In this document: positions 35,586 through 45,514 of the stretch, in pieces
Position numbering within the stretch: the first letter of the stretch is position 1
Layout: every line of letters begins with the position of its first letter
NCBI RefSeq assembly: GCF_000967545.1
Contig: NZ_JXXV01000015.1
Span: forward strand, 36,865-100,864
DNA length: 64,000 nucleotides
DNA from: Vibrio galatheae
Lineage (GTDB): Bacteria > Pseudomonadota > Gammaproteobacteria > Enterobacterales > Vibrionaceae
Direction: 5' to 3'
Position numbers and translations under genes: made by a program
Notes under the pieces: model-generated
What the model was told of the DNA's origin: nothing
Seen by the model: the letters and a program-made list of their open reading frames with translations, nothing else
Database searches by the model: none

Positions 35586-36488
35586 ATGTTAACGAAAAAA
35601 GAGAATCTTGAAGCAGTCGAGAAATTTGCCGAAAACTTAGAAGTTGAAGGCCGCAGTTTGTGGCAAGACGCCCGTATGCGCTTTATGCGAAATAAAGCAG
35701 CGATGGTGAGCTTGTTTATTCTATTTATTATGACTCTGTCGGTTGTGTTTTTACCTATGATCGCGGAGTTCGCCTACGATGATACCGATTGGTATGCAAT
35801 GCACGTTGGCCCAAGCGCTGAGCACTGGTTCGGTACCGACAGTCTAGGTCGTGATCTATACGTACGTACGTTAATCGGTGGCCGTATTTCACTGATGGTT
35901 GGCGTGCTAGGTGCTTTGGTTGCGGTTGTTATCGGTACTCTATATGGCGCCGCATCGGGCTTTATCGGTGGTAAAGTCGACCGTATTATGATGCGTATCC
36001 TAGAGATCCTTTACGCTGTGCCGTTTATGTTCCTAGTTATCGTTCTAGTGACTTTCTTTGGTCGAAACATCATTCTTATCTTCGTCGCTATCGGTGCAAT
36101 TGCATGGCTCGATATGGCGCGTATTGTGCGTGGCCAAACGTTAAGTTTACGTAGCAAAGAATTCATTGAAGCGGCCCACGTATGTGGTGTAAGCAAGTGG
36201 AAAATTATCACGCGTCACATCGTGCCGAACGTACTTGGTATTGTAGCGGTATACTCTACGCTGCTTATCCCGAGCATGATATTGACTGAATCATTCCTTT
36301 CATTCCTTGGTCTAGGTGTTCAAGAGCCAATGACAAGTTGGGGCGCACTTTTACAAGAAGGTGCACAGACAATGGAAATCGCAATCTGGCAGCTGGCATT
36401 CCCAGCAGCATTTATGGTGGCGACTCTGTTCTGTTTCAACTACGTTGGTGACGGCCTGCGCGACGCGCTGGATCCAAAAGACAGATAA
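35586..36488 (+). CDS. oppC: oligopeptide ABC transporter permease OppC
   Basis: Inner-membrane permease of 300 aa with an OppC-type N-terminal extension (FAENLEVEGRSLWQDARMRF) before TM1. The EAA loop is seen as EFIEAAHVCGVSKWKIITRHIVPN. GTDSLGRDLYVR is the conserved periplasmic motif of this permease family. Of two in-frame ATGs, 35586 has the better spacing (9 nt) to AGGGA than 35580 (3 nt). Partner of OppB. Confidence 0.95.
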   Translation: MLTKKENLEAVEKFAENLEVEGRSLWQDARMRFMRNKAAMVSLFILFIMTLSVVFLPMIAEFAYDDTDWYAMHVGPSAEHWFGTDSLGRDLYVRTLIGGRISLMVGVLGALVAVVIGTLYGAASGFIGGKVDRIMMRILEILYAVPFMFLVIVLVTFFGRNIILIFVAIGAIAWLDMARIVRGQTLSLRSKEFIEAAHVCGVSKWKIITRHIVPNVLGIVAVYSTLLIPSMILTESFLSFLGLGVQEPMTSWGALLQEGAQTMEIAIWQLAFPAAFMVATLFCFNYVGDGLRDALDPKDR

Positions 36489-36540
36489 AAACTAAATAGC
36501 AAATAGATTGTTAAAGCTATAAAAGATTAAGGAAGCAATG

Positions 36541-37512
36541 ATGAGCTTATTAGATGTCAAAGATCTGCGCGTCGAATTTACCACTCAAGATGGTATTGTC
36601 ACCGCAGTTAACGATTTGAATTTCTCTCTGAACCAAGGCGAAACATTAGGTATCGTAGGTGAATCCGGTTCAGGTAAATCACAAACCGTATTCGCAATCA
36701 TGGGCCTTTTGGCTAAGAACGGTATTATTTCAGGTAGCGCGAAATTTGAAGGCAATGAGATTCTTAACCTGCCTGAAAAAGAACTGAACAAAGTTCGTGC
36801 TGAGCAGATTGCAATGATCTTCCAAGACCCAATGACTTCACTTAACCCTTATATGAAGGTGAGTGACCAGTTGATGGAAGTACTTATGCTGCACAAAGGC
36901 ATGGGGAAAGCGGAGGCATTTGAAGAATCGGTACGCATGCTTGAAGCGGTGAAAATCCCTGAAGCGCGCAAGCGTATTACCATGTATCCACACGAATTTT
37001 CTGGCGGTATGCGCCAGCGTGTGATGATCGCTATGGCACTCCTGTGTCGTCCAAAACTATTGATTGCGGACGAACCAACAACAGCGCTAGACGTAACTGT
37101 CCAAGCACAGATTATGGATCTGCTGAACGAACTTAAGTCTGAGTTCAATACGGCAATTATCATGATCACTCACGACTTAGGTGTCGTGGCAGGTTCATGT
37201 GACAAAGTATTGGTGATGTATGCGGGTCGTACCATGGAGTACGGCACGGTAGATGAGATTTTCTACAACCCAAGCCACCCATATGCAGAAGGTTTGTTAA
37301 AAGCGATTCCTCGTTTGGATACTGAAGGTGAAATCCTTCCTACCATTCCGGGCAACCCACCTAACTTACTTCGCTTGCCACCTGGCTGCCCATACCAAGA
37401 GCGCTGCCACCGCGTGATGGATCGTTGTAAGCAAGAAGCGCCAATCTTGACGCCGTTTGGCGATGGTCGCCAACGTGCATGTTTTTCTGAATGGGAGTCT
37501 TGGAAAAAATGA
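36541..37512 (+). CDS. oppD: oligopeptide ABC transporter ATPase OppD
   Basis: Cytoplasmic ATPase of 323 aa. Walker A is GESGSGKS (about residue 40), the Q-loop is IFQDPMTSLNP, the signature is FSGGMRQRVMIAMAL, Walker B is LLIADEPTTALD and the H-loop is MITHDLGVV. The C-terminal oligopeptide-transporter extension has the Cys-rich PPGCPYQERCHRVMDRCKQ, which binds an iron-sulfur cluster in related ATPases. Two adjacent ATGs (36538, 36541) exist; the second is better spaced from GGAAG. Its TGA overlaps the oppF ATG. Confidence 0.95.
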   Translation: MSLLDVKDLRVEFTTQDGIVTAVNDLNFSLNQGETLGIVGESGSGKSQTVFAIMGLLAKNGIISGSAKFEGNEILNLPEKELNKVRAEQIAMIFQDPMTSLNPYMKVSDQLMEVLMLHKGMGKAEAFEESVRMLEAVKIPEARKRITMYPHEFSGGMRQRVMIAMALLCRPKLLIADEPTTALDVTVQAQIMDLLNELKSEFNTAIIMITHDLGVVAGSCDKVLVMYAGRTMEYGTVDEIFYNPSHPYAEGLLKAIPRLDTEGEILPTIPGNPPNLLRLPPGCPYQERCHRVMDRCKQEAPILTPFGDGRQRACFSEWESWKK

Positions 37513-38501
37513 GCATAGATAAGAAACTAATTCTAGATGTTAAAGAGTTAAAAGTTCATTTTAGCATTGCATCAAAGTCTGCTTTGCCATGGTCTAAGCC
37601 TTCCACATTAAAAGCAGTTGATGGCGTGAATGTACGCCTTTACGAAGGTGAAACCCTAGGTGTTGTTGGTGAGTCTGGTTGTGGAAAGTCGACATTTGCG
37701 CGCGCAATTATCGGTTTGGTAGAAGCGACAGACGGCGATGTGTTATGGCTTGGCCAAGATCTTACTAAGATGAAGGAAGTTCAGCGTCGTGAAACACGCA
37801 AAGAAATCCAGATGATCTTCCAAGATCCGCTAGCTTCACTTAACCCACGTATGACAGTCGGCGATATCATCGCAGAGCCTTTAGAGACGTTCTATCCTGA
37901 GCTTTCTAAAGATGAAGTGAAACTTCGCGTTAAAGAGATGATGACGAAGGTTGGTTTATTGCCGAACGTGATTAACCGTTACCCTCACGAGTTTTCTGGT
38001 GGTCAATGTCAACGTATCGGAATTGCTCGCGCATTGATTCTTAAGCCTAAGATGATTATCTGTGATGAGCCAGTTTCTGCTCTAGACGTGTCTATTCAAG
38101 CTCAGGTTGTGAACTTGCTTAAAGAGCTACAAAAAGAGCTGGGCCTTTCTTTGGTATTTATCGCGCACGATTTGTCAGTGGTTAAGCACATTTCTGATCG
38201 TGTTTTGGTTATGTATTTGGGTAATGCCGTTGAGCTCGGTGAGTCAGAAGCGCTGTTTGCTAATCCTAAGCACCCATACACCCGCGCATTGATGTCTGCT
38301 GTGCCGATCCCAGATCCAAAGTTGGAGCGCAACAAGCAGATTGAAATGCTCGAAGGGGATCTTCCGTCTCCAATTAGTCCGCCTTCAGGATGTGTATTCC
38401 GTACTCGTTGTCCTCAAGCGACCCAAGAGTGTGCTCAAACAAAACCTAAGATTGAAGGTACAGACGTGCATGCCGTGTCATGTATACACGTTAGCGTATA
38501 A
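37509..38501 (+). CDS. oppF: oligopeptide ABC transporter ATPase OppF
   Basis: Second ATPase of the peptide importer, 330 aa. Walker A GESGCGKSTFARAI, Q-loop IFQDPLASLNPRM, signature FSGGQCQRIGIARAL, Walker B MIICDEPVSALD, H-loop IAHDLSVV. The C terminus carries PPSGCVFRTRCPQATQEC, the same Cys-rich extension as OppD. ATG at 37509 overlaps the oppD stop (ATGA), so translation is coupled. OppD and OppF form the heterodimer driving OppBC. The last gene of the operon. Confidence 0.95.
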   Translation: MSIDKKLILDVKELKVHFSIASKSALPWSKPSTLKAVDGVNVRLYEGETLGVVGESGCGKSTFARAIIGLVEATDGDVLWLGQDLTKMKEVQRRETRKEIQMIFQDPLASLNPRMTVGDIIAEPLETFYPELSKDEVKLRVKEMMTKVGLLPNVINRYPHEFSGGQCQRIGIARALILKPKMIICDEPVSALDVSIQAQVVNLLKELQKELGLSLVFIAHDLSVVKHISDRVLVMYLGNAVELGESEALFANPKHPYTRALMSAVPIPDPKLERNKQIEMLEGDLPSPISPPSGCVFRTRCPQATQECAQTKPKIEGTDVHAVSCIHVSV

Positions 38502-38521
38502 TTCTCACCTTTGATCAATTT

Positions 38522-38556
38522 AAGCGCGATAGCCAAACGGTGTCGCGCTTTTTTTT
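38522..38556 (+). terminator. rho-independent terminator of the opp operon
   Basis: AAGCGCGA and TCGCGCTT form an 8-bp stem (13-nt loop with further pairing) followed by T6, 20 bp after oppF. Confidence 0.9.
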
Positions 38557-38680
38557 GTATCTGACGATCGCTTATCCTGCTATTCAAATTATTTGAACAA
38601 CTAAGCCAAACCTATCTAATCAAATCGCTGTGAGTTTTTTTTATACTTGTTAAACAAAATAAACGAGTTAGGAGCCTGTC

Positions 38681-39625
38681 ATGGGGAAGCTAGTCGACGG
38701 TGTTTGGCAAGACGTCTGGTACGATACTAAATCAAGTAATGGAAAATTTATCCGTGAAGATGCTGGATTCAGAGACTGGATCGAACATAGCCCAGATGCT
38801 AAATTCCAGCCCGAGTCAGGCCGTTATCACCTTTATGTTTCGTTAGCCTGTCCATGGGCTCATCGCACGCTTATCTTCCGTAAAATCAAGGGACTTGAAG
38901 CCCATATCGATGTGACGGTTGTATGTCCAGATATGATGAGTGAGGGCTGGCAAATGGGGCTTCCAGAGCCATTGTTTGGTCATACTCGGCTTCACCAAAT
39001 TTATACGCAGGCTAAACCGGATTACTCTGGTCGTGTTACCGTGCCAGTACTTTGGGATAAAAAACACAATACGATTGTTAGCAATGAATCTTCGGAAATC
39101 ATTCGAATGTTTAACTCGCAGTTTAATCATCTGACAGGTAATACAGCCGATTATTATCCCGAGTCACAACGTGATCTGATTGATGAATGGAACGCGTTTG
39201 TCTACCCACATATCAACAATGGTGTTTATCGCTGTGGGTTTGCGACAACGCAAGAGGCTTACGAAGAAGCGTATAGCCACTTGTTTGAATCTTTAGACAA
39301 GTTAGACACCCACTTAGCCAACAACAGGTATCTTGTCGGAGCCAGTATCACTGAAGCTGATTGGCGCTTGTTTACCACCTTGATCAGATTTGACGCTGTC
39401 TACGTAGGGCACTTTAAATGTAATAAAAAACGGATTGTCGACTATGCGAACATCAACGGATACATGAAAGAGTTGTATCAAATCCCGGGGATTAAAGAGA
39501 CGACGGATTTTTACCACATTAAACGGCACTATTACTTTAGTCACACTGGTATCAACCCAACGCAAGTTGTACCCAAGGGGCCAGATTTAGATTTGGATTC
39601 ACCTCACGGACGTGAACACTTATAG
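38681..39625 (+). CDS. glutathionyl-hydroquinone reductase (YqjG/ECM4-type glutathione transferase)
   Basis: 314 aa, xi-class glutathione transferase. The catalytic Cys lies in the motif SLACPWAHRTL (Cys near residue 65), which marks enzymes that reduce glutathionyl-hydroquinones. Other xi-class marks seen: VPVLWDKKHNTIVSNESSEIIRM (glutathione site) and RFDAVYVGHFKCNKKRI in the C-terminal helical domain. ATG at 38681 has AGGAG upstream. It is a single-gene unit between the opp terminator and the MgtC-type gene; I recall a GST in this place in V. cholerae (VC1096). Confidence 0.92.
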   Translation: MGKLVDGVWQDVWYDTKSSNGKFIREDAGFRDWIEHSPDAKFQPESGRYHLYVSLACPWAHRTLIFRKIKGLEAHIDVTVVCPDMMSEGWQMGLPEPLFGHTRLHQIYTQAKPDYSGRVTVPVLWDKKHNTIVSNESSEIIRMFNSQFNHLTGNTADYYPESQRDLIDEWNAFVYPHINNGVYRCGFATTQEAYEEAYSHLFESLDKLDTHLANNRYLVGASITEADWRLFTTLIRFDAVYVGHFKCNKKRIVDYANINGYMKELYQIPGIKETTDFYHIKRHYYFSHTGINPTQVVPKGPDLDLDSPHGREHL

Positions 39626-39752
39626 CTAGGTATTTCCTATCACTGCACCATTTCTAGATGGCGCATATTGATATATTTTTGCGCCATCACGGTTTCTCTA
39701 CCGAATTGACATAAACTAATGATATGAAACCGATCTTTTAAACGGGGTAGGT

Positions 39753-41039
39753 ATGAGTATCAACGAATTTGTTGCGAGTGACTATCTACTTTGGCACCTG
39801 CTTATCTCGCTGCTGCTGGGGGCCATCGTGGGTACGCAGCGCGGCTGGGAAATGCGTAATCGCGTCGAAGGCAGCCGAGTTGCGGGTATTCGTACCTTCT
39901 CTTTGGTTGGTTTACTTGGCGGGTTAGTTGCTATTCTAGCGGGCTTATATTCCCCTTTGCTGTTAGGATTTGCATTGATTGCCTTGGTGATATTGGCCTG
40001 TATCGCTTTTGTTATGCAGCAAAAAAGCAATCTCGATGTAAGTATTACTGGGGTGGTAAGTTTGCTAGTGACGTTTGTCCTAGGCAGCTTGGCCGTTTCC
40101 GGACAAGCTGTGCTAGCTGCCTCAGCGGCCGTCATTACTGCAGTCGTCTTAGATAACAAGAGAGAACTGCATCAGGCTCTACAAAAACTTCAAGAATACG
40201 AATTGGATGCTGCACTTCGTTTACTCCTTATTTCAATCGTGTTGCTACCGTTGTTACCTAATCAATCCTATGGTCCTTGGAGTGCACTCAATCCATACGA
40301 AATTTGGTGGATGGTGGTGCTGATTGCCAGCATCTCATTTGTCGGTTACTTTGCGATAAAAATCGGTGGAGCGAAGCGCGGGATCTTGTTTACTTCCGTA
40401 TTTGCTGGTCTAAGCTCCTCCACGGCGCTAACACTGCAGTTTTCTCACCTTTCCAAGCAGCAAGCTAGTATTAGCCCACTTCTCGCTAGTGGTATCCTGC
40501 TCAGCTGCGGTACCATGTTTCCTCGTTTATTGGTGGTGCTGTTCGTGATAAACCCACAGTTAGTGACACTGTTATGGCCAATTGTCATAGCAATGATGGT
40601 CGCGTTGTATTTGCCTGCTTGGTGGATATGGCGTTCCAGCGAAGCTGAATCAGTTGAGCCGTCTAATCAACAAACTAATCCGTTAGCACTGCAGTCGGCG
40701 CTCTTTTTTGGCGTGGTCTTGGCCGCGATTATGCTGCTCTCACACGCGTTGACTGAGATGTTCGGTAGTACGGGGATACTGATTTTATCCGCATTATCTG
40801 GCTTAACGGATGTGGATGCGATTTCACTTGCATTGGGTCGCCAAAGCACACAATCCTTAGATGTAAACACCGCGGCCTTAGGTATTCTTATCGCTGCTTC
40901 GGTAAATACTGTTGTTAAGATTGGAATGGTGCGAGCAATTGGAGATAAGCAGCTTTGGTATCGGATTGTTCCTGTGATGACTGGCTGCGTATTGGTTGGA
41001 GGGCTTATGTTTGTGGTGATGTATGGTGCTGGCATATAA
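39753..41039 (+). CDS. MgtC/SapB-family membrane protein with DUF4010
   Basis: 428 aa, very hydrophobic, about 12 transmembrane segments. The N-terminal MgtC-like part spans residues 15-145 (LLGAIVGTQRGWEMR, GSRVAGIRTFSLVGLLGGL) and DUF4010 about 180-425 (ENP-type motif not seen; conserved ALSGLTDVDAISLAL and AASVNTVVKIGMVRAIG are clear). Function is unknown. MgtC proteins affect Mg2+ homeostasis and ATP synthase in pathogens, but this two-domain form is distinct and may transport something else. ATG has GGGGTAGGT upstream. Convergent with pta across a terminator. Confidence 0.82.
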   Translation: MSINEFVASDYLLWHLLISLLLGAIVGTQRGWEMRNRVEGSRVAGIRTFSLVGLLGGLVAILAGLYSPLLLGFALIALVILACIAFVMQQKSNLDVSITGVVSLLVTFVLGSLAVSGQAVLAASAAVITAVVLDNKRELHQALQKLQEYELDAALRLLLISIVLLPLLPNQSYGPWSALNPYEIWWMVVLIASISFVGYFAIKIGGAKRGILFTSVFAGLSSSTALTLQFSHLSKQQASISPLLASGILLSCGTMFPRLLVVLFVINPQLVTLLWPIVIAMMVALYLPAWWIWRSSEAESVEPSNQQTNPLALQSALFFGVVLAAIMLLSHALTEMFGSTGILILSALSGLTDVDAISLALGRQSTQSLDVNTAALGILIAASVNTVVKIGMVRAIGDKQLWYRIVPVMTGCVLVGGLMFVVMYGAGI

Positions 41040-41041
41040 AA

Positions 41042-41067
41042 AAAGCCCGCGTCGAAACGAGGGCTTT
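41042..41067. terminator. terminator between the MgtC-type gene and pta
   Basis: AAAGCCC and GGGCTTT with inner pairing CGT-CGAA-ACG. On the minus strand a T7 run follows, a strong pta terminator; on the plus strand the T-run is short, so it also may end the MgtC-type transcript. Confidence 0.85.
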
Positions 41068-41087
41068 AAATCAAGAAAATAGACGAG

Positions 41088-43250
41088 TTAGTTAACGGCT
41101 TTTTCTGCTTGTTCAGCTTGATCTGCTTGGATCGCTGTTAGCGCAACGGTGTAGACGATATCGTCGACGAGCGCACCACGAGACAGATCGTTTACTGGCT
41201 TACGCATACCTTGCAGCATTGGACCGATAGAGACAAGGTCAGCACTACGCTGTACCGCTTTGTATGTCGTGTTGCCTGTGTTTAGATCTGGGAATACGAA
41301 TACGGTCGCTTTACCTGCAACTGGAGAGTTTGGCGCTTTTGACGCTGCCACGTTTTCCATGATAGCCGCGTCGTACTGTAGAGGACCGTCGATCACAAGA
41401 TCAGGACGCTTCTCTTGGGCGAGTTTAGTCGCTTCACGTACTTTATCGACGTCTGCACCTTTACCAGACTCACCAGTAGAGTATGAGATCATCGCCACGC
41501 GTGGTTCGATACCGAACGCTGCTGCTGAGTCAGCAGATTGGATTGCGATCTCAGCAAGTTGCTCTGCTGTTGGATCTGGGTTGATCGCACAGTCACCGTA
41601 AACCAATACTTGGTCAGGTAGAAGCATGAAGAATACCGATGATACGATAGACGCATCAGGCGCTGTCTTGATGATTTGGAACGGAGGAACGATAGTGTTC
41701 GCTGTGGTGTGAACCGCACCAGAAACTAGGCCGTCAACTTCATCATTCTCAAGCATCATAGTACCCAGGAATACAGAGTCTTGCAGTTTTTCACGAGCAA
41801 CAACTTCTGTCATACCTTTCGCGCCGCGTAGCTCAACTAGGCGCGCAACGTAATTTTCACGTACTTCGTCAGAGTTGATGATAGTGACGCCAGCACCTAG
41901 CTCAACGCCTTGTTGCGCTGCAACGCGACGGATTTCGTCTGGGTTACCGAGAAGTACACACTCAGCGATACCGCGCTCCGCACAGATAGCGGCTGCTTTA
42001 ACAGTGCGTGGCTCGTCACCTTCAGGAAGAACGATACGTTTACCCGCTTTACGAGCGAATTCTGTCAATTGGTAACGGAATGCTGGTGGGCTTAGACGGC
42101 GAGATTTCTGCGTCCCTTCCGTCATTGATTCAATCCAGTTACCGTCGATATTACCAGCAACGTGTTCGTTGATAAACTCGATACGCTCTTTGTCATCTGC
42201 CGGAACTTCGATAGAGAAGCTCTGTAGGTTTAAAGACGTTTGCCAAGTGTTACCTTGCGCTTTAAAGATAGGTAGACCTGCATCGAATGCAGGCTGACAT
42301 AGGCCAACAATTTCTTGTGGGATGTCGTAACCACCAGTCAGAAGAACCGCACCAATCTCAACACCGTTCATTGCCGCCAGTGCCGCTGCAACGATAACAT
42401 CTGGACGGTCTGCTGAAGTCACAAGCAGGGAGCCAGGTTTGAAATGTTCGATCATGTTTGGCAAAGAACGAGCACAGAATGTGATGCTCTTAATGCGACG
42501 AGTGTTGATTTCACCTTTGTTGATGATTTCAGCGTTGAGATGCTTCGCCATGTCGATAGCGCGCGTCGCGATAAGGTCAATGCTCCAAGGCACACAACCA
42601 AGAACTCGGATTGGAGATGTATTGAAGATCTCCATTACTTTCATCTCATTCTGTTTAGCGCTGTCTGCATCGTCGAAGATCTCAGATAGGTCTGGGCGAG
42701 TGCGGCCTGCCTCGTCAACAGGCGCATTGAGCTTGTTTATGATAACGCCAGAGATGTTTTTGTTCTTCGTACCACCGAAGTTAGAACAAGCTACTTCGAT
42801 TCGCTCTTTAAGCTGTGCTGGGTTGTCTGTACCAGGTGTCGCTACAAGAACAATTTCTGCGCCAAGAGTAGCGGCGATTTCCGCGTTTACTTGGTTAGCG
42901 AATGGGTGTTTACGCGTAGGGACTAAGCCTTCAATTAGCGTAACGTCTGCATCTTTGTTGATTTGGTTGTAACGTTCAACAATCGTTTCTAGCAGTTCAT
43001 CCATGTTGTCGTTGCCGATTAAATTTTCGGCAATTGACATCGCTAGAGGCTGACCAATTTTCACATCGCTGTTTCTGCCAACGATAGTTGAAGTAAGATC
43101 AGGCTGGTCGCCACCTTCACGGGGCTGAGAAATTGGTTTGTAGAAAGAAACCTTAACGCCTTTGCGCTCCATTGCGCGAAGAACACCCATGCTTACGCTA
43201 GTTAGACCAACACCAGCACTTGCAGGGATAAGCATAATAGTACGAGACAT
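41088..43250 (-). CDS. pta: phosphate acetyltransferase Pta
   Basis: 720 aa, the long gammaproteobacterial form. An N-terminal P-loop/BioD-like domain covers residues 1-225 ([18 protein letters not shown]), a central DRTGG domain about 230-350 and the catalytic phosphotransacetylase domain 390-715 ([72 protein letters not shown]). Interconverts acetyl-CoA and acetyl phosphate. Follows ackA on the same strand, with a hairpin between. Together they make acetate and the phosphodonor acetyl phosphate. Confidence 0.96.
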   Translation of the reverse strand: MSRTIMLIPASAGVGLTSVSMGVLRAMERKGVKVSFYKPISQPREGGDQPDLTSTIVGRNSDVKIGQPLAMSIAENLIGNDNMDELLETIVERYNQINKDADVTLIEGLVPTRKHPFANQVNAEIAATLGAEIVLVATPGTDNPAQLKERIEVACSNFGGTKNKNISGVIINKLNAPVDEAGRTRPDLSEIFDDADSAKQNEMKVMEIFNTSPIRVLGCVPWSIDLIATRAIDMAKHLNAEIINKGEINTRRIKSITFCARSLPNMIEHFKPGSLLVTSADRPDVIVAAALAAMNGVEIGAVLLTGGYDIPQEIVGLCQPAFDAGLPIFKAQGNTWQTSLNLQSFSIEVPADDKERIEFINEHVAGNIDGNWIESMTEGTQKSRRLSPPAFRYQLTEFARKAGKRIVLPEGDEPRTVKAAAICAERGIAECVLLGNPDEIRRVAAQQGVELGAGVTIINSDEVRENYVARLVELRGAKGMTEVVAREKLQDSVFLGTMMLENDEVDGLVSGAVHTTANTIVPPFQIIKTAPDASIVSSVFFMLLPDQVLVYGDCAINPDPTAEQLAEIAIQSADSAAAFGIEPRVAMISYSTGESGKGADVDKVREATKLAQEKRPDLVIDGPLQYDAAIMENVAASKAPNSPVAGKATVFVFPDLNTGNTTYKAVQRSADLVSIGPMLQGMRKPVNDLSRGALVDDIVYTVALTAIQADQAEQAEKAVN

Positions 43251-43337
43251 TCGTAGAGTACCTATAGCTATTGGGATAAGAACATAACAGTCAAATTGCT
43301 AATATCGTGCAATTGCTGTTACACCCATGCGAAAGAA

Positions 43338-43363
43338 AACCGGCTGACAATTGCCAGCCGGTT
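43338..43363 (-). terminator. attenuator hairpin between ackA and pta
   Basis: AACCGGCTG and CAGCCGGTT form a 9-bp stem with an 8-nt loop. On the minus strand TTCTTTC follows. It lies 8 nt after the ackA stop and about 90 nt before pta, so it may terminate a fraction of transcripts. Confidence 0.75.
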
Positions 43364-43370
43364 ATATCAA

Positions 43371-44567
43371 TTAAAGGCCGGTTAGGCGCGCAGTATCTTC
43401 AGCGATGACTAGCTCTTCGTTAGTAGAGATAACCATTGCAGGAATGCGGCTGTTTGCAGTTGTGATAGTACCTTCACCACCGAAACGCGCTTTTAGGTTA
43501 GCTTCGCTGTCAACTTCGATACCGAAGATGGCTAGACGGTTTAGAACCATTTCACGGATTGGGCCAGAGTTTTCGCCGATACCACCGGTGAACGTGATAG
43601 CGTCTAGGCGACCTTCCATAGAAGCAGTGTAACCTGCTACGTACTTAGCTAGACGGTGGCAGAACACATCCATCGCACGCGTTGCTTCTTCTTTCTCACC
43701 GTAGTTGTCTTCCACGAAGCGACAGTCAGAAGTCACTTCAGTAAGACCTTGAAGGCCAGACTCTTTAGTTAGCATGTTGTTGATTTGTTCAACAGAGTAA
43801 CCAAGAGCGTCGTGTAGGTGGAAGATGATCGCAGGATCGATATCACCACAACGAGTACCCATTACTAGGCCTTCAAGTGGCGTTAGACCCATAGAAGTGT
43901 CTACAGACTTACCGTTTTTAATTGCACATACAGAAGCACCGTTGCCTAGGTGGCAGTTGATGATGTTAACTTCTTCAACTGGCTTGTTCAGTAGCCCTGC
44001 AACTTCACGAGTGATGAATAGGTGTGAAGTACCATGCATACCGTAACGACGGATGCCGTGCTCTTTGTATAGGTTGTATGGAAGAGCATATAGGTAAGAC
44101 TCTTCAGGCATTGTTTGGTGGAATGCCGTGTCAAAAACAGCAACGTTTTGCAGATCAGGGAAGTTTTTCTTCGCAGCTTCAATACCGATGATGTGAGCAG
44201 GGTTGTGAAGCGGTGCAAATGTTGCAGCGTCTTGAATACCTTTTAGTACTTCATCAGTGATTAGTGCAGATTGAGTGAACTGCTCGCCGCCATGAACGAT
44301 GCGGTGACCGATAGCACCTAAGTTAGCTTTAAGCTCTGGTTTAGAAGCAAGAATAGTTTCAACCATGAACGCAAGTGCTTCTTCGTGTGCTGCACCGTTG
44401 CCTAGTTGAGCTTCGTGTTTACCATCAAGTTTCCACTTGATGCGTGCTTCAGGAAGGTGAAGACATTCAGCAAGACCTGATAGGTGCTCGGCACCTGTTT
44501 CTGCATCAACAACAGCAAATTTAAGAGAAGAACTACCGCAGTTTAAAACTAAAACTAGCTTTGACAT
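43371..44567 (-). CDS. ackA: acetate kinase AckA
   Basis: 398 aa, ASKHA-fold kinase converting acetyl phosphate plus ADP to acetate plus ATP. Seen: [17 protein letters not shown] (N-terminal phosphate 1 motif), [56 protein letters not shown] and [14 protein letters not shown], all diagnostic. ATG at 44567 has AGGTAG upstream. First gene of ackA-pta; divergent from yfbV as in E. coli. Confidence 0.97.
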   Translation of the reverse strand: MSKLVLVLNCGSSSLKFAVVDAETGAEHLSGLAECLHLPEARIKWKLDGKHEAQLGNGAAHEEALAFMVETILASKPELKANLGAIGHRIVHGGEQFTQSALITDEVLKGIQDAATFAPLHNPAHIIGIEAAKKNFPDLQNVAVFDTAFHQTMPEESYLYALPYNLYKEHGIRRYGMHGTSHLFITREVAGLLNKPVEEVNIINCHLGNGASVCAIKNGKSVDTSMGLTPLEGLVMGTRCGDIDPAIIFHLHDALGYSVEQINNMLTKESGLQGLTEVTSDCRFVEDNYGEKEEATRAMDVFCHRLAKYVAGYTASMEGRLDAITFTGGIGENSGPIREMVLNRLAIFGIEVDSEANLKARFGGEGTITTANSRIPAMVISTNEELVIAEDTARLTGL

Positions 44568-44914
44568 GAGTGACTACCTGTAATAATCAATTAGGATAAA
44601 AATTAATCACAAGAATAGACGATGCTCTAGAAGCTGCGTACTATTCTTGGTCAAAAAAACATCGAATTCCGTATAAAAAAGACAGTGATGATTCACTTCA
44701 TCACCTTTGCATCCGCTGCGAAAAGGTCTCAAGAGTTGCTTAAATTGTAAATAACAGCAACAATGAGATTGTGGGTCCGCAAAGGATAACGATAATAAGC
44801 GATGATAACAAAAATAATTTGAAAGAATATTAACTTTTATCAATTTTTTGTTCTTTTAGTTGAAACTTTCAACTAAATTTTAGTTTAGACCCTGTACTGA
44901 AGTGAGAGAGCCCT
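44568..44914. other. ackA-yfbV divergent intergenic region
   Basis: 347 bp between two start codons. It is A/T rich, particularly at 44790-44885, and holds one 23-bp palindrome at 44855-44877. ackA is under FNR/ArcA control in E. coli, but I find no TTGAT-N4-ATCAA box here. No RNA gene is evident. Confidence 0.6.
44855..44877. promoter_or_regulatory. perfect 23-bp palindrome, probable operator
   Basis: TTTAGTTGAAA-C-TTTCAACTAAA: 11-bp arms around one base, in A/T-rich sequence 37 bp before the yfbV start. Symmetry and position fit a repressor or activator dimer site. The factor is unknown. Confidence 0.5.
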
Positions 44915-45367
44915 ATGAGTAATAAAGCTGGATTTGTTCATAGTCTGAAAGATGGACAAAAGTACATGGAAACTTGGCCAATGCGCAAAGAGCTTAATCT
45001 GTTGTTTCCAGAACAACGGATCATAAAAGCAACGCGTTTTGGGGTGAAAGTTATGCCTGCCATCGCTGCAATCAGTGTGTTGACTCAAATGGCGTTTAAC
45101 AACTATCAGTCTATGCCGCAAGCCGTTATTATCGCCTTATTCGCAATCAGTATGCCGATTCAAGGAATGTGGTGGTTGGGTAATCGAGCCAACACTCAGT
45201 TGCCTCCATCATTGGCGGGCTGGTATCGTGAAATCCACCAGAAAATCGTCGATAGTGGCTGTGCATTGGAGCCACTCAAGTCACGTCCTCGTTACAAAGA
45301 ACTGGCTAATATATTAAATCGCGCGTTTCGCCAACTTGATAAGTCCGCATTAGAACGCTGGTTCTAA
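44915..45367 (+). CDS. yfbV: UPF0208 membrane protein YfbV
   Basis: 150 aa inner-membrane protein with two transmembrane segments near residues 47-65 and 70-88 ([40 protein letters not shown]). The N-terminal [22 protein letters not shown] and C-terminal [19 protein letters not shown] are typical. E. coli YfbV is implicated in Ter macrodomain organisation. Divergent from ackA, the same order as E. coli. Confidence 0.93.
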   Translation: MSNKAGFVHSLKDGQKYMETWPMRKELNLLFPEQRIIKATRFGVKVMPAIAAISVLTQMAFNNYQSMPQAVIIALFAISMPIQGMWWLGNRANTQLPPSLAGWYREIHQKIVDSGCALEPLKSRPRYKELANILNRAFRQLDKSALERWF

Positions 45368-45388
45368 ATCCTCAACTGCATTGCCAAC

Positions 45389-45410
45389 GCCCACCAATTT
45401 GTGGGCATTT
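45389..45410 (+). terminator. terminator of yfbV
   Basis: GCCCAC-CAATTT-GTGGGC stem followed by ATTTTA, 22 bp after the stop. Confidence 0.65.
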
Positions 45411-45470
45411 TACTTTCTAGTTTCAGTATTTGTATCGGTTTGAGTAGTAAGGTAGGGACGATACAAACAA

Positions 45471-45496
45471 AAAGGCCAGCAACAATGCTGGCCTTT
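45471..45496 (-). terminator. rho-independent terminator of ald
   Basis: AAAGGCCAGCA and TGCTGGCCTTT, an 11-bp perfect stem with a 4-nt loop; minus-strand T-rich tail TTGTTTG. 19 bp after the ald stop. Confidence 0.85.
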
Positions 45497-45514
45497 GAAT
45501 ATCAAAATGCAATA

